From Labyrinthula sp. Ha (Eukaryota > Sar > Bigyra > Labyrinthulida > Labyrinthulaceae): a DNA stretch of 64,000 nucleotides. The position numbers and the translations under genes were made by a program. The DNA lies in assembly GCA_015227615.1 (NCBI GenBank), contig JAALGZ010000026.1, positions 62,001-126,000 on the forward strand, read 5' to 3'. The notes under the pieces are model-generated. The model saw only the letters and a program-made list of their open reading frames with translations, searched no databases and was not told the origin of the DNA. This document shows positions 35,771 to 47,300 of the stretch, piece after piece (within the stretch, counting starts at the first letter, position 1; each line of letters opens with the position of its first letter).

Positions 35771-35905
35771 CCATACTTCGTCTGAATAAAGTATGTGCAA
35801 AATGGCGATTTTCCATACTTTGACCAAATTTGTAATGGGCAGAATCGTGATTTTTCCATACTTCGTCTGAATAATCGATGCGCAGAATTTGTGAATCCCA
35901 TACTT
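35771..35905 (+). repeat. Subterminal array of CCATACTT motifs in MULE
   Basis: CCATACTT occurs at 35771, 35813, 35856 and 35898, spacings of 42, 43 and 42 bp. Two of the copies are extended to CCATACTTCGTCTGAATAA. The spacers also share GGGCAGAA- or GCGCAGAA-like strings. Spacing near four helical turns would put the motifs on one face of the DNA, as expected for cooperative transposase binding; that role is an inference. Confidence 0.8.
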
Positions 35906-35975
35906 AGAGAAAATTTAAACAGGGCAGAAAAATATATTTTGGGCAATTCTAAATACAAAATTACGAACAAAAACT

Positions 35976-38073
35976 ATGGAGAAACACGAAACGAAAGGGA
36001 CAAACCTCCAACTAGAAGTTCTCGACCCTGAAGAACAAAGTCAATCAAAGTTACTTGGAAAATGGACTTCAGCAACTTATTCTACTTCAGAAGAAATGCT
36101 TGAAGTGATCAGTAGAGTTGCCAGTGTTAGATTTAAGTGGAAAATTCGTGCTTCTCACTACTTTGACGAGGCAATTAGCTTTGCTAAGTGGGGTTGGAAC
36201 TGCAAAAGACTTAAAAGATGAAAAATTAAGTGTAGTTCAGACAAAAATTGCTGTTTTGACGTTAACATTGAGCTTAATCTTGAAACTTCTAAGTACATTT
36301 TCGTCGTAATTAACGAAAATCACTGCAATCATGAGGTAAAAGCACTAGGAAAAATAAAAAAACATGCACAACAGCTTACAAGTGAAGAATTAAAAATGAT
36401 TAAACACCTAGGAGTTGCCGACAGTGGAATTGCAGCGGCAGATGTCGCTCTACATCGCAATTTTCCAGGCACATTGTTTGACAAAGTATTAGTAAAAAGA
36501 ATAATGAAAAAAGCTAAAGAAGGCGTTGACGCTAGCGAAGATAATAATATTAAAAAGTTAATTACGTGTGGGAAAAGATGCTTAGAACGTGGAGGAAAAT
36601 TTGATCTAACTTGGGATTATCCTAAGGAAGGCAAAGCTATTCTAAATGGAGTCAGCTTCCAAGAAGACCTACAAAATAAATTAAAAAAAGTATACGGGAA
36701 TAGTATCCAAGTGGATACTACCCATGGAATGAGCAGATATCGTTTGGTGGCAATGTTCACTTGCGGGATCCATTGTTTCCTTAATACCATAAATTTCGGG
36801 TGCTCAATGATGGAGAGCGAGTCCAGTAAAGATGTGGTAAAAGGGCTGAAACTTGTGGGTCTTCAGGATGCGTTAATCATCATGACCGATGGGAGTAAAG
36901 CACTGGAAGCAGCTGTTGAGCAACTGGGGGCGTCTCATGTTCTTTGCAGGAAACATTTTCTTGCGACCTTGAACTCAGCAACATCTGGCCTAAAAGGGAT
37001 GAAAAAAATAAAATTTACAAGCAGCTTGGGCGATGTTCTCACTGGAATCTTTTCAGAAGAAAAAAAACTTGATCAGCTTATTGAAAACATGTTGGTTGAA
37101 TATCCTGAAGAACCACAGCAAGTTGCCCTAAAAAAAATTAAGGAAAAAAAAAACAAAGTGTGTTGGGAAATGACGAGAAAACTTCCAACGTTCTCTTACA
37201 GCGCTACTCAGAGGGTTGAATCATTCCACTCAGCCATCAAAGGGAATGGTTCTTTAAAAAGTGCTCTTAAGACCTGGACCCTAGATGAAGTTGTGACTTA
37301 CCATGAGAACAATGTGGATAAGTACATGGAGAAAACTTTGAAAAAGATTAAGGATCTGATTCGGGAGGATAAAGATTTTTCAAAGGATGTTGATGAAATG
37401 TTCACAAGAGAGTTGAAGTTGATGGGAGCGTGTTGGATTGTTGAAGAGTGGAGTTCAAGAAAGTTCATTGTCAGTGATTCAAATTTGAGAGTAAAGATGA
37501 AATATGTGCTGGAGGTTGTTGAAAGGGAAGGGGGTAAAACTTCAGTCATGCACTTGTGAAACTTGGACAAATCAACGTTTTCCATGTCGACACTTTGCAC
37601 GGTATTGTGATCGTAAAAGGATCAAATACATGGACATAGATCATCTTCCAGCGAGGTGGAGGTACCAGGAGCATCCTCTGCTCAAGCAGGCACTAAGGGA
37701 GATGGGACGAGAAGTTGATGGCCCACGTGGATGTATTGAGTTCACGGTGAAAGCTCCACCTGTGAGCGCAGCTTACATCCCAAGAAAGCCGGAAGCTAAA
37801 TATTCCAAGCTCCTCACTGCCTGCAAAGCGCTCTGTGAAGAGGCGAATAGCAGCAATGAAGGCTGAAAAAAAAGCTACGTAGCAGTCTTAAAGATGACCG
37901 CTGCGCTCAGGGAGAACCCAGATGGAGACTTCGGGGATTTGGATCAAGTTTCAGAAGAAAGTGGGATTATGTTTGAGTCACCAAGGAAGAGGGTCAAAAG
38001 AAGAAAGGGAAATGGGGAAAACAACGTTTCGCCTTTGAACTTATCACAGACAACTTTCTTGACGGATGAATAA
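35976..38073 (+). pseudogene. MULE transposase with SWIM zinc finger, damaged
   Basis: Starts at ATG 35976 (MEKHETKGTNLQLEV). A zinc-binding N-terminal module follows (KIKC..., NCCF, then ENHCNHEV; about 36222-36340). The catalytic triad sits at Asp 36714 (IQVDTTHGMSRY), Asp 36888 (IIMTDGSKALEAA) and Glu 37218 (TQRVESFHSAIK), with a CRKHF pair after the second Asp, as in the MULE family. The C-terminal SWIM finger CTCETWTNQRFPCRHF covers about 37549-37596. Damage: in-frame TGA at 36219, a one-base frame change in a G run near 37530 just before the SWIM finger, and a second in-frame TGA at 37864; after each, the homologous frame continues, ending at TAA 38071. The C-terminal tail is basic (SPRKRVKRRKGN). 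Confidence 0.87.
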
Positions 38074-39730
38074 TTCTTGAACTTTTCTTTTTCTTGAAGT
38101 TTTCTTTTTCTTGAACTTTTCGTTTTCTTGAACATAAGTCTTGAACCTTGAACATAAATCCTTGAACCCAAACCCCCTCCTTTTTCTTTTGAAATATAAA
38201 TCCTTGAACCCAAACCCCCCTCCTTTTTTTTGAAATATATAATCCTTGAACCCAACCCCCTCCCTTTTTTTTGAAATATATAACCCCTGAACCCAAACCC
38301 CTCCCTTTTTTTTGAAATATATAACCCCTGAACCCAAACCTCTCTACCTTTTTTTTAATATATAATCCTTGAACCCAACCCCCTCCCTTTCTTTTAAAAT
38401 ACAAATCGATCAACTTCTTTTTGAAAATATAAAATCCTTGAACTTTTTTTTTTGAAATACAAAATCTTTGAAGTTTGTTTTTTGAAAATATAACATCCTT
38501 GAACTTTTCTTTGAAAGTATAAATTCTTTGAAGTTTTTTTTTGAAAATATATAATCTTTGAAGTTTTTTTTTGAAAATATAACATCCTTGAACTTTTCTT
38601 TGAAAATATAAATTCTTTGAAGTTTTTTTGAAAATATAACATCCTTGAACCATTCCTTTGAAAATATAAAATCTTTTAAGTTTTTTTTTGAAAATATAAA
38701 ATCTTTTAAGTGTTTTTGTGAAATATATGTTGAACCCTACCACCCAACCATGTAGAAGAGAACTGAGCTCTCAACCACATTTTCAACCCTATCCCAAAAT
38801 ATTTTTCCTGAACCTTGAAATGTTTTTTGAAAACATTTCGAACCCAAACCCCCAACCACGCAGAAGAAAATCTGAGATCCTTGAACCTTTTTTTTTAAAT
38901 ACAAATCGATCAACTTTTTTTTTAAAATATAAAATCCTTGAACCTTGAACCTTTTTCTTTTGAAAATATAAAATCCTTGAACCTTGAACCTTTTTCTTTT
39001 GAAATATAAGTTGAACCCTACCACCCAACCATGCAGAAAAGAGCAAAGCTCTCAACTGCATTTTCAACCCTATCCCAATTTGTAAGATCCTGAACCTTTT
39101 TTCTTGAAATATAAAATCTTGAACATTTTTCTGTTTCTTTTTAAATATAAAATCCTTGAACCTGTTTTTTTTAATATAAAATCCTGAACATTTTCTTTTC
39201 AAATAAAAAATCCTGAACCTTTTTTCTGCTTTTTTTTAAATATAAATCCTGAACCTTTTCTTTTCAAATAAAAAATCCTGAACATTTTTCTTTTTTAAAA
39301 TATAAATCCTTGAAGCTTTTATTTTGAAAAATCTAAAATCTTCAACATTTTTATTTTTTTTTGCAAATATAAAATCTTCAACGTTTTTGTTTTTATTTTG
39401 AAAATATAACATCTTGAACGTTTTTGTTTTTATTTCGAAAATATAACATCTTCAACATTTTTGTTTTTTGAAAATACAACATCTTCAAGATTTTTGTTTT
39501 TCTTTTGAAATTTTCACATCTTCAACATTTTTATTTTTTTTTCTTTGAAAATATAAAATCTTCAACATTTTATTTTAAATATAAAATCTTCAACTTTTTT
39601 GTTTTGAATATAAAATGTTGCAGCTTTTTAGTTTTAAATATAACATCTTGAAGCTTTTTTCTTTTAAATTTAACATCTTGAACATTTTCCTTTTGAATAT
39701 AAAATCTTCAAAAACTTGTTTTTAAATATA
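38074..39730. repeat. Strand-biased degenerate tandem repeat tract inside MULE
   Basis: About 1.65 kb built from irregular units of roughly 30-60 bp: a CTTGAACC-like core, a T run with little else, and GAAATATAAAATC. The first part (38.15-38.40 kb) has longer units containing CCCAAACCCCCTCC. G is rare on the plus strand, so the strands differ strongly in composition. A larger block is repeated: 38729-38796 and 39010-39077 share about 68 bp beginning GTTGAACCCTACCACCCAACC, with an inner AGAGC...AGCTCT element. Further right the units decay to CTTCAACATTTTTATTTT variants. Long minus-strand open frames rich in Lys, Phe and Tyr across it are a by-product of the repeat. Confidence 0.88.
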
Positions 39731-40088
39731 AAATCTTGATCCCTTATTGTTTGCTGGTGATAAAATAATTGTTCCCCCTCCGAGTACCTGTAAAATAAGA
39801 AAAGAATTTACTTGTATCCCTTGCGACCTGACTTCCTGCACCCCGTTTTCTTGAATGTATATACCCCTTGTAAATTTTTCTTCGTTTTTTGTAAATGATT
39901 GTTTATTTTTGCCCAAATTTCGTTTAATCTTGTTCAATCGTGTTCCATGTTTCAAAATATCCTGTTTTCTTTGTCTTAATCTTGTTCTTTGATGTCTTTT
40001 GCTATCTTGATCTCGTGATTTGATATTTTCAATCTTTGTTTTGTTGGTTTGTTTTTTTTTGAAAAATAATTTTGGGCAATTGAAAATT

Positions 40089-40140
40089 GGGCCAATGAAA
40101 ATTTGGAGTATTTGACTCCGGAGTCAAAAAATCTTATTCG
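40089..40140 (-). repeat. Right terminal inverted repeat of MULE
   Basis: Reverse complement reads GATTTTTTGACTCCGGAGTC, then AAATACTCC and TTTTCATTGGCCC, matching the left end. The palindrome TGACTCCGGAGTCA is repeated here. Confidence 0.87.
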
Positions 40141-40149
40141 ATATTAGAA
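40141..40149. repeat. Target site duplication, right of MULE
   Basis: ATATTAGAA, the same nine bases as at 35682-35690. It lies nine bases before the methyltransferase ATG at 40159. Confidence 0.88.
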
Positions 40150-40158
40150 AATACACAA

Positions 40159-41319
40159 ATGCAACCTTCAACAAGAAATATTCTCCTTTCCACAGGGTTC
40201 TCCTTGGTGTTCTCTCTTGGTGCCTATGGTTTTTCAAAACTTCGGAAAAGTTCATACTATAAGTTTGTTTCACCAAAAGCTCTTAAACTAGGATTATTTT
40301 CTTACGGGACTGTAATCAGCCCTTGCTTTTATGTTGGTGTCAAACTTGATTTATATAATAAGATATATGACTTTGGACCAATAACTTCCGAGAATCTAGC
40401 GAAAAAAGAAAATCTACAACCTAGATTTCTTTTTGAATGGTTGTCTCAACAAGCAGCCCAAGGTGTTCTTACTTATAACGAAAAGAACGAAAGCTTTTCT
40501 ATTGGTAAAACTTGGAAAGATATTCTAACAAGTGAAGAGTTTGTGGGACTACTTTTATGTGGACCAAAAATGGTTGAAAGAATATCAAATGTAGCAGATA
40601 TTCTTGAAAATCATACTCTTGGGAGAAAATATGAAGATTCGGAGATTAACACCTTCGTCAAAACTATGCAGGAGAACACTTACCAGAACGTCCTTGTTCA
40701 ACATGTGCTTTCTCATAAAGATATAAAATTAAATTATGAAACTCTTATTTCTATATTGTCTGAAGGAGGGTTGAGAGTTCTTGATGTAGGTTGTGGATCT
40801 GGATCTGCGTTGATTCAAATGGCTAAAAGTTTTCCTAAGAATACTTTTGTAGGATATGATATTTCAATAGATGCAATTCAATCTGCAAGAAAGAACCAGG
40901 AAAAATATGCAGAAGCTTCTGCTGCAGATATTTTTTTTACAAATAGTCAAGAAGATCTCACAGAGAAGTTTGATTTCGTCCTTGTATTTGATGTAATTCA
41001 CGATTGTGCTCATCCAGTTGATGTATTAAAATTTATCAAAAAACAGGTGAAGGATGATTTTGTGTTTATTTGTGTTGATATTTCAGTACCAACAAAATAC
41101 TCAAACAGATTAAAAGCACCTTTGGCAAACATGACTTATGCAGTTTCACTCGCAGTTTGTTTACAATCCGCAATGAGTGAACCTAATTCTATTGGATTAG
41201 GAACTCTAGGGCTAGATAAGAATACCTTTCATAAACTATTGATAGAAGCTGGGTTTCAGGGTTTAACTAGAATTACTGTTCCAAAGTTGAAAAGGCAAGC
41301 TGTATACCTTATTCAATAA
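40159..41319 (+). CDS. Membrane-anchored SAM-dependent methyltransferase, copy 1
   Basis: 386 aa, ATG to TAA, no intron. Residues 7-25 form a hydrophobic N-terminal segment, likely a membrane anchor. Residues 40-120 resemble the winged-helix dimerisation domain found before class I methyltransferase folds of the O-methyltransferase/Rv2258c type (PITSENLAKKENLQPRFLFE). The SAM site is clear: motif I VLDVGCGSG at 207-215, the acidic loop FVGYDIS at about 232-238, and FDFVLVFDVIHDCAHP after it. The substrate is unknown; a hydrophobic small molecule or lipid fits a membrane tether but is an inference. The MULE ends 18 bp before the ATG, so the native promoter has been pushed 4.45 kb away. About 94% identical in protein to copy 2 at 48355. 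Confidence 0.85.
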   Translation: MQPSTRNILLSTGFSLVFSLGAYGFSKLRKSSYYKFVSPKALKLGLFSYGTVISPCFYVGVKLDLYNKIYDFGPITSENLAKKENLQPRFLFEWLSQQAAQGVLTYNEKNESFSIGKTWKDILTSEEFVGLLLCGPKMVERISNVADILENHTLGRKYEDSEINTFVKTMQENTYQNVLVQHVLSHKDIKLNYETLISILSEGGLRVLDVGCGSGSALIQMAKSFPKNTFVGYDISIDAIQSARKNQEKYAEASAADIFFTNSQEDLTEKFDFVLVFDVIHDCAHPVDVLKFIKKQVKDDFVFICVDISVPTKYSNRLKAPLANMTYAVSLAVCLQSAMSEPNSIGLGTLGLDKNTFHKLLIEAGFQGLTRITVPKLKRQAVYLIQ

Positions 41320-44300
41320 CTAGAGATCTATCAGAGTCTATTTATGTTGTTTATTAGCGGAATCTTACAGCTGTCTGTATACCTTCTCAATGTCAATGAC
41401 TCAAAGGCACTTTAAATGTAACTCACTCTTTCAAGTAAGATGTTTTCTTCAATACTTTAGCGTCTTTATGATACAGGTGTGAACAACAAAGCAATAAAAG
41501 GTTAGAGTCTCGAGCGCCCGTGATTTCCAGTATACGTCAAATTTGTTAATGCAACCCTTTCAATATGTTTCCTGTCTTAGATTGCACACCCAGGTAAATA
41601 TTAATGAAGTTAATCAATTTAAGTTTCTACTTTACTGCGTTCCCAGTAGAAATTTTGTTCCTTTTCTCCATTTAAAAAGTTTTATATCAGGTCAACACCC
41701 ATAATTCTGTTCTCTCCTAAGATTGAAGCATTTATTTCTTCTAGAGAGAGATCTTATTAAATGCTTCAGAGACAGACCATATTAGGGTTAAATTCCTGAT
41801 TCTTTAGCATATGAACCAAAATATATTTCTAGATACATCTAGTTCTCACTTTTTCTTAAGTCTTGCTGTTAACTATTATCAATATCTTACCAGTATTCAT
41901 CGCATATAGCTGCTCTTGGATATTCCATTAAGATTGTTCTATATTGTTGCTGGTACACATTGCCAATCGAAAATTGTATGCTTTGCTTAGCTAAAAAAAA
42001 TGGCATTTTATCTATCACAAAAAATATATATTGGATTTATTTCGTTTTTCATTAATCGTTTTACTTACATCAATCACCAATGGCTATAGAATAATTTGAT
42101 TTTTTTCTCATATTCTTTTGTTTATGCACTTCTTATATTTAAATTAGCCCTTAATAGTATTTCTAGAAGCTATCTTATTGGTGTAATTCTTAATTAAGGC
42201 CATTAAGATATACCTGGGAGCTCCCTTGCCTCTTTTCAAATAGTTATATCTTTGCGTACGCCTACCTCAACAGTGTTATGATTGGATAAATGCAAATGAC
42301 CAACCAAACTGCTCTTATCTGTCAACTAAAATTGAAGAAATCTGTGATTTTTAGCCTATTAGGGCTAAAACTTCCTATGGATTGAAATTATATTTTCAGG
42401 CCTGAATATATATCTATCCTAGATAATACAGATTATACAGTACAAATTTACATTAAACTCTGTTAATGTTACAAACAGTAAGTATGCACATGTTGATTTA
42501 ACCAATTGAGGTAAGATTTAATGCTGCGCAAAGCCTTCATAGACTTCATAGTTTATATTTTTTAGCTCATTGCTCTATTTTAATTAAAGTAGCAAATAAA
42601 AAGCCTATTCCAAATCTAGCAAGAGTGTTTCAATCCATTCTCAAGCTTTTAATGAAACTCATGTTGCATGGAGTAAGTTTTCTATACATAGAATAAGAAT
42701 AGAATATGAGTAGATAACAAATTCTGATTAAACCAATTTTCTACACATATAGAGCCACATTGCATCTTTAACCCTCGCATTCCTAGAGAGAGAATCATAG
42801 CCACTTATTAAATCGAAATAGAGGGTATGGTAAAATTTCGAGTGGGTGTTCTACATGTAGTGGCAAGCTCGGAAAAAAGCTAAGTTAAGACTATTTGTTT
42901 TAAACCACTATCTTTATTCATACTTATTGTTGAGTATCAAACTATTTTCTCTGTATAATAATAACTAATGATTTCAATAAATATTTGCGGACTGCGTCCC
43001 GGCTCTAATACCCAAACAAAGATGAGATTATTATATGTTATAAAAATTATTGAAGATTGGGTCATCTAGCACTTAATAATCTATTCCCAGATACTTGTTA
43101 GATAATATAGCCAATTTTATGAAGGTGCAAAACGGTATATGTATATTTTTTTTGACTATTTAGTTTGGCCATTAGGCGCTGCTTATTGCGGTTAAAAATT
43201 TAATCTTAGTGGAGAATCAGAAGCAAATCATAAAGCTAAGATCCCTAATTTGATATTAATAATAAGTATCAACACAGATTTAAATGAACTACTGACAAAT
43301 TTTAACAATGCGTATTGTTGCTAGCAACTGACAATAGTAGGTTCATCAAGATTGCTCAAACCGCAAATTTGACTTTTTGAAGATCTCGTATGATCCAATT
43401 TAATACCCTTGCAATTCCTTTAAATAAAGCACTACTTTAACTAAAAAGTATTTTTCAACAATTTTCAGCAAAAGTTTGTTGGTGGCTTGACTATTCTTAA
43501 AAGAACTTAAAACTTAGATCAACAATGGGCGGCCCAGGGTAGGTGATAAGTATTGTTACTATGATTCTCCCCATCCAGAACCTGCATGGATCCTGCCTCA
43601 AACATCCAGCTATAGCGGTTGGTATGAAAAAAAAAGCTTCTTCCTACCGTTTTTAATTCTCTTGTAACTATATTCTTTTCTTTATATAAGGTAGTTATGC
43701 CTTCTTAGTATAAGTGGAAGAACTGTGTATGTAAAGGAACCATTCAACATTGATAAAATTCTTTTGAGGATATTGATCTGTTAAGAATGTATTCATAATC
43801 TTCAGACCAAATAAAAAATATTTATCTTTCATGCATAAGATTAATAGATTTCATGTCTCGTGCAGCCACCAAAAGGCCCAAGGGTAAAAATGGCTTAGTA
43901 AAAGGACTCGGATATACCCAGGCGGGTGAACACTAAAATATCAATATATTTTTAAAAAAATCTGAATCTAAAACCTCGAGCTGTTCGGTAGACCTTCTTT
44001 GAGCATTTACTTATGTTCCGAAAGAAAACTTAGCAAGAATTTCAAAAATAGAGCCAGGATAGCTCTACATATTTATGAATATGCAGATTTACACGAAATT
44101 CTAAAAAAGAATTTTTCATTTCAAATGTACCAACAGATATCAAGAAACACGATACTATATGTAATTAGTTCTTTAGTCAGTGAAAGTATCTACTAGAATA
44201 TTTAAAAATAACTTTTTTATTGGATTTTTTTTTAATTTCTTGAAAAGATATCAGCCTCTTCTCTGTGGCATCTCGAGAAATCTTGACGAGTTTACGCTAA

Positions 44301-47300
44301 TTGGAAAATAACCCAATTTATTTTAATACCACTGTGTCTCTCTTACAATATTTTAGAACCGGAAGCTTACGACATCGAGGCCGTTTTGAAGTCAAATAAT
44401 TGGTTCTGGATTTTTCTATTCCTCTGTCTATGCTGGAAAATGATACCAGGAAGTCTTAGTAGCTAAAACTATCAATTAAATAATCGTATGATACATTTGT
44501 CTGCTAGAACCATAACATCTCTGATCTCTAACTCATCATCTCGAGGGTATATACAGTTCTCACCACATAATTAAAGAAAAAATTTGAATCTCAGGTAACA
44601 CGTTCTTTAAATTTTGCTCAAGAATTCTAGGTGTACCCCTCCATCATAGTTTATTTTCTGGTTATGACCAGGTAAATGCCCTGAAGAAGCATCTCCAAAA
44701 ATAAATTTCCCTGGGTAGCCTAAATTTAAGAAAAATACTTAGAATACCCCATCAACTTTTCTAACTAAATAAGAATCCAAACAATGGTTCAATTAATTTG
44801 AAACAGAATAATACGCTTATTTTCTTCGCACGTTTTAATAGATGTATTGCTGGTTCCATAAAAGTCTTATAGACAATATGTCACAGTTTAATGGTTATTG
44901 TGATTGCTAAACAAGAATTATTACAATCAAATCTATGAATGGTTATAGAGAATGATATAGTAAATACTGGGAGATTGTTGAACTATTGCCCCTTCAGCAG
45001 GATAAGTAATAAGCTCTGGGAGACACACCTGCCCGTAAACAATTCAAATAAAATTAAATTTGTTAAACTTTTCGCGATATGGTGATGGTAAAAATAAAGA
45101 ATTAACTTCAGTAAATCGATCTCTTGAGCAACGTTAATAATATTATGTTGAAAAAAGTAAATAATAATTGTTCATTTTACAATTTTTGAAGTTTAAGGAA
45201 CGTTGGATGCGTATACTCTCGAAGCTGAAGGCATTTGAGCTATAGATTGATCAATTACAAGAACAAGAAAAAAAGACTCGCCTCGTTTCAAATTCATCCA
45301 TTTTAAATTAACCAAGGTATAGCCAGAAATATCTCTGTACCTATATTTCCTACTTCAAGAGTGATATAACTATATATATTTACTTTTAGAGCTATTTATA
45401 TAATAAACGAATCACTTTGCACTTATATTGTCAGTATAGGTACCACTACTTCTGCATTGAACACGATAATCGCTTCATCCTAGAAACATAACTTGAGTTA
45501 CTTTGTCTTATTATATTTTGATAAGTTGAGATTTGTTAACCAGACTTAAGATAGGCCCTTATTTTTGGAGATTTGATTGTAGTTAATTTCAACAAGATTT
45601 GAGATGGTTTTAACTGGATCAAGCCATCTATATACTTACTACCCATAATTCAAAGATTGCTTCATCTATTAGGAAACTATACTGATGATAATGAAAACAT
45701 AGGAAAAAGACCAAGAACTTGACATTCTGAAGAAACAAGCTTATCAATATTTTCAAACGGTTAGAACATAGAAGTTTATATTTTCCAAGCGAAATTTTCG
45801 AAAAAAATCTTTCTTATTTGGTAGAGCATTATTTCTTAGTGTGTTGATTGAAAAAGATTGCACTGATATCAGGGCAAGTAGGAATATGACACAAATTGAG
45901 CATACATGGATCATTGCACGTTATAGAACTTGATGGATAACATATGTAACGTGCTCAAAGCTCAGTCACTTCTATGGATTCAACTGATAAGTTAGTACAA
46001 AGAACGAAAGTACTAGTATTAGTAGTATATACAATTTACTCTGACAATCATCTTCACATACGCCACAGATTCCAATTCCAGTGATACATAGGAATAGGGG
46101 CTCAATGTATCAGCTGCTCATTAATATTAGAAATATTTTGTAAATTCTTCTACTGCATCCATAAAACACCTCATAGCAATACCTTTAATATGCAACCACG
46201 GCTTAACAGTTTAGATTTAGAACACTAAAAGATTTCATACCTATGCATCAAACATCTAGAAAATAAAATAAATTCTTAAATTCGCAATTAAACGAGTATT
46301 GGCTTCTTCAGCTAATACAAACGGTATCATATATTCATCTGCCCACTCTAACATGTCAAATCTCACACAAATCTACTTACAGGTAGGTTGCACACAATTT
46401 GGTCAAGATAAAGGTAGCTCTATTTTATATACGTGTAGTATGCAAAGAAGCACCCAAAATGACGAATTTCACAAATGACGCTGGTATCGATCAAAATTTG
46501 TACCAAGAGTGCTTAAGGAGATGGTATATCATGCTAAACAGAAACAGAATGGAGTAATTAGGAAAGTGATTCAAATTTCACTCTTGAGAATTGTGCTGCG
46601 GATTTTGTTGTTTCATGCCTGTCAATTTTGAGACAGTTGCCTCTTATCTTGAAAAACAAAAGAACAACCGAAAGAGCTCGAATATTTATTCTTAAAAACA
46701 GAAAATAAGACTGAATCAAAAACAATGGACATCAAGGACTGAGAAAAACTCTCTGTCTTCCAAAAATATTTCAAGACAAAATATATACTTCTTAAGGTTG
46801 TTTAATACTCCACAATGTATTCAAAGTCATTTTAATTCTCGGTTTCTGAAATTTTAGCAAAAAATTTTGTAGAGAATAGCAAATAGTGCTCCAACCTGAC
46901 CATCTAGAACATCAGATGAAGAGTCATTAGGTTATTTGAGTATTTTTTATGAATAGCTATTGAGACTTTCCAATCAGTGAAGACATTTAACTTATTTTTA
47001 TATTTTGTGGAACATCGTTCGTATACAACTGTTTTATATCTCAAAACCTGTCAGCCATATTTCAGGATTTATTTTTGAAACCCTCTCTTGAAATTAAGAA
47101 TTGGGCCTATTTTGGTACAGAATATAGAACCAACTCTGCACAATTTTTTTTAGGTAGACTTTAAAGATCTTGTGCCTACAAACTGCATCACTATACAACC
47201 TATCCCGAAATAATTTCGAGTTGGTGGATATCTGGCTAATGGTCGAAGTGATAGGAATATCTTAACTCTTGTATACAACTCGAGAAGTTCGCAAGACTTA

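Larger units (their letters stand above)
35691..40140 (+). mobile_element. Mutator-like DNA transposon (MULE), 4.45 kb
   Basis: Bounded by exact 9-bp repeats ATATTAGAA (35682-35690 and 40141-40149). Both ends carry an inverted repeat of about 50 bp with the core GATTTTTTGACTCCGGAGTC, and the reading continues outward-in with ATACTCC and TTTCATTGG at both ends. The outermost 7 bp of the two ends do not match. Inside, left to right: a regularly spaced subterminal array (35771-35905), a transposase with DDE residues and a SWIM zinc finger (35976-38073, damaged), a 1.65-kb strand-biased repeat tract (38074-39730) and a right subterminal region. It inserted 18 bp upstream of a methyltransferase ATG. 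The clean target duplications suggest a fairly recent arrival, while the broken transposase suggests it was already non-autonomous or has since decayed. Confidence 0.9.

Noticed and set aside
37530-37560. A tiny intron at the frame change before the SWIM finger (GTAAAACTTCAG)
   Set aside because: It is 12 nt, a multiple of three, so its removal does not change the frame; a one-base change in the G run explains the data better.
34217-37866. Reassignment of TGA to a sense codon
   Set aside because: One solid gene ends in TGA, and long intact genes use TGG for Trp with no in-frame TGA. Too few cases to claim reassignment.
37944-39202. Long minus-strand open frames (up to 249 codons) rich in Lys, Phe, Tyr and Gly
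   Set aside because: They arise from reading the strand-biased tandem repeat of the MULE; the three frames give the same kind of repeat peptide, with no motif.
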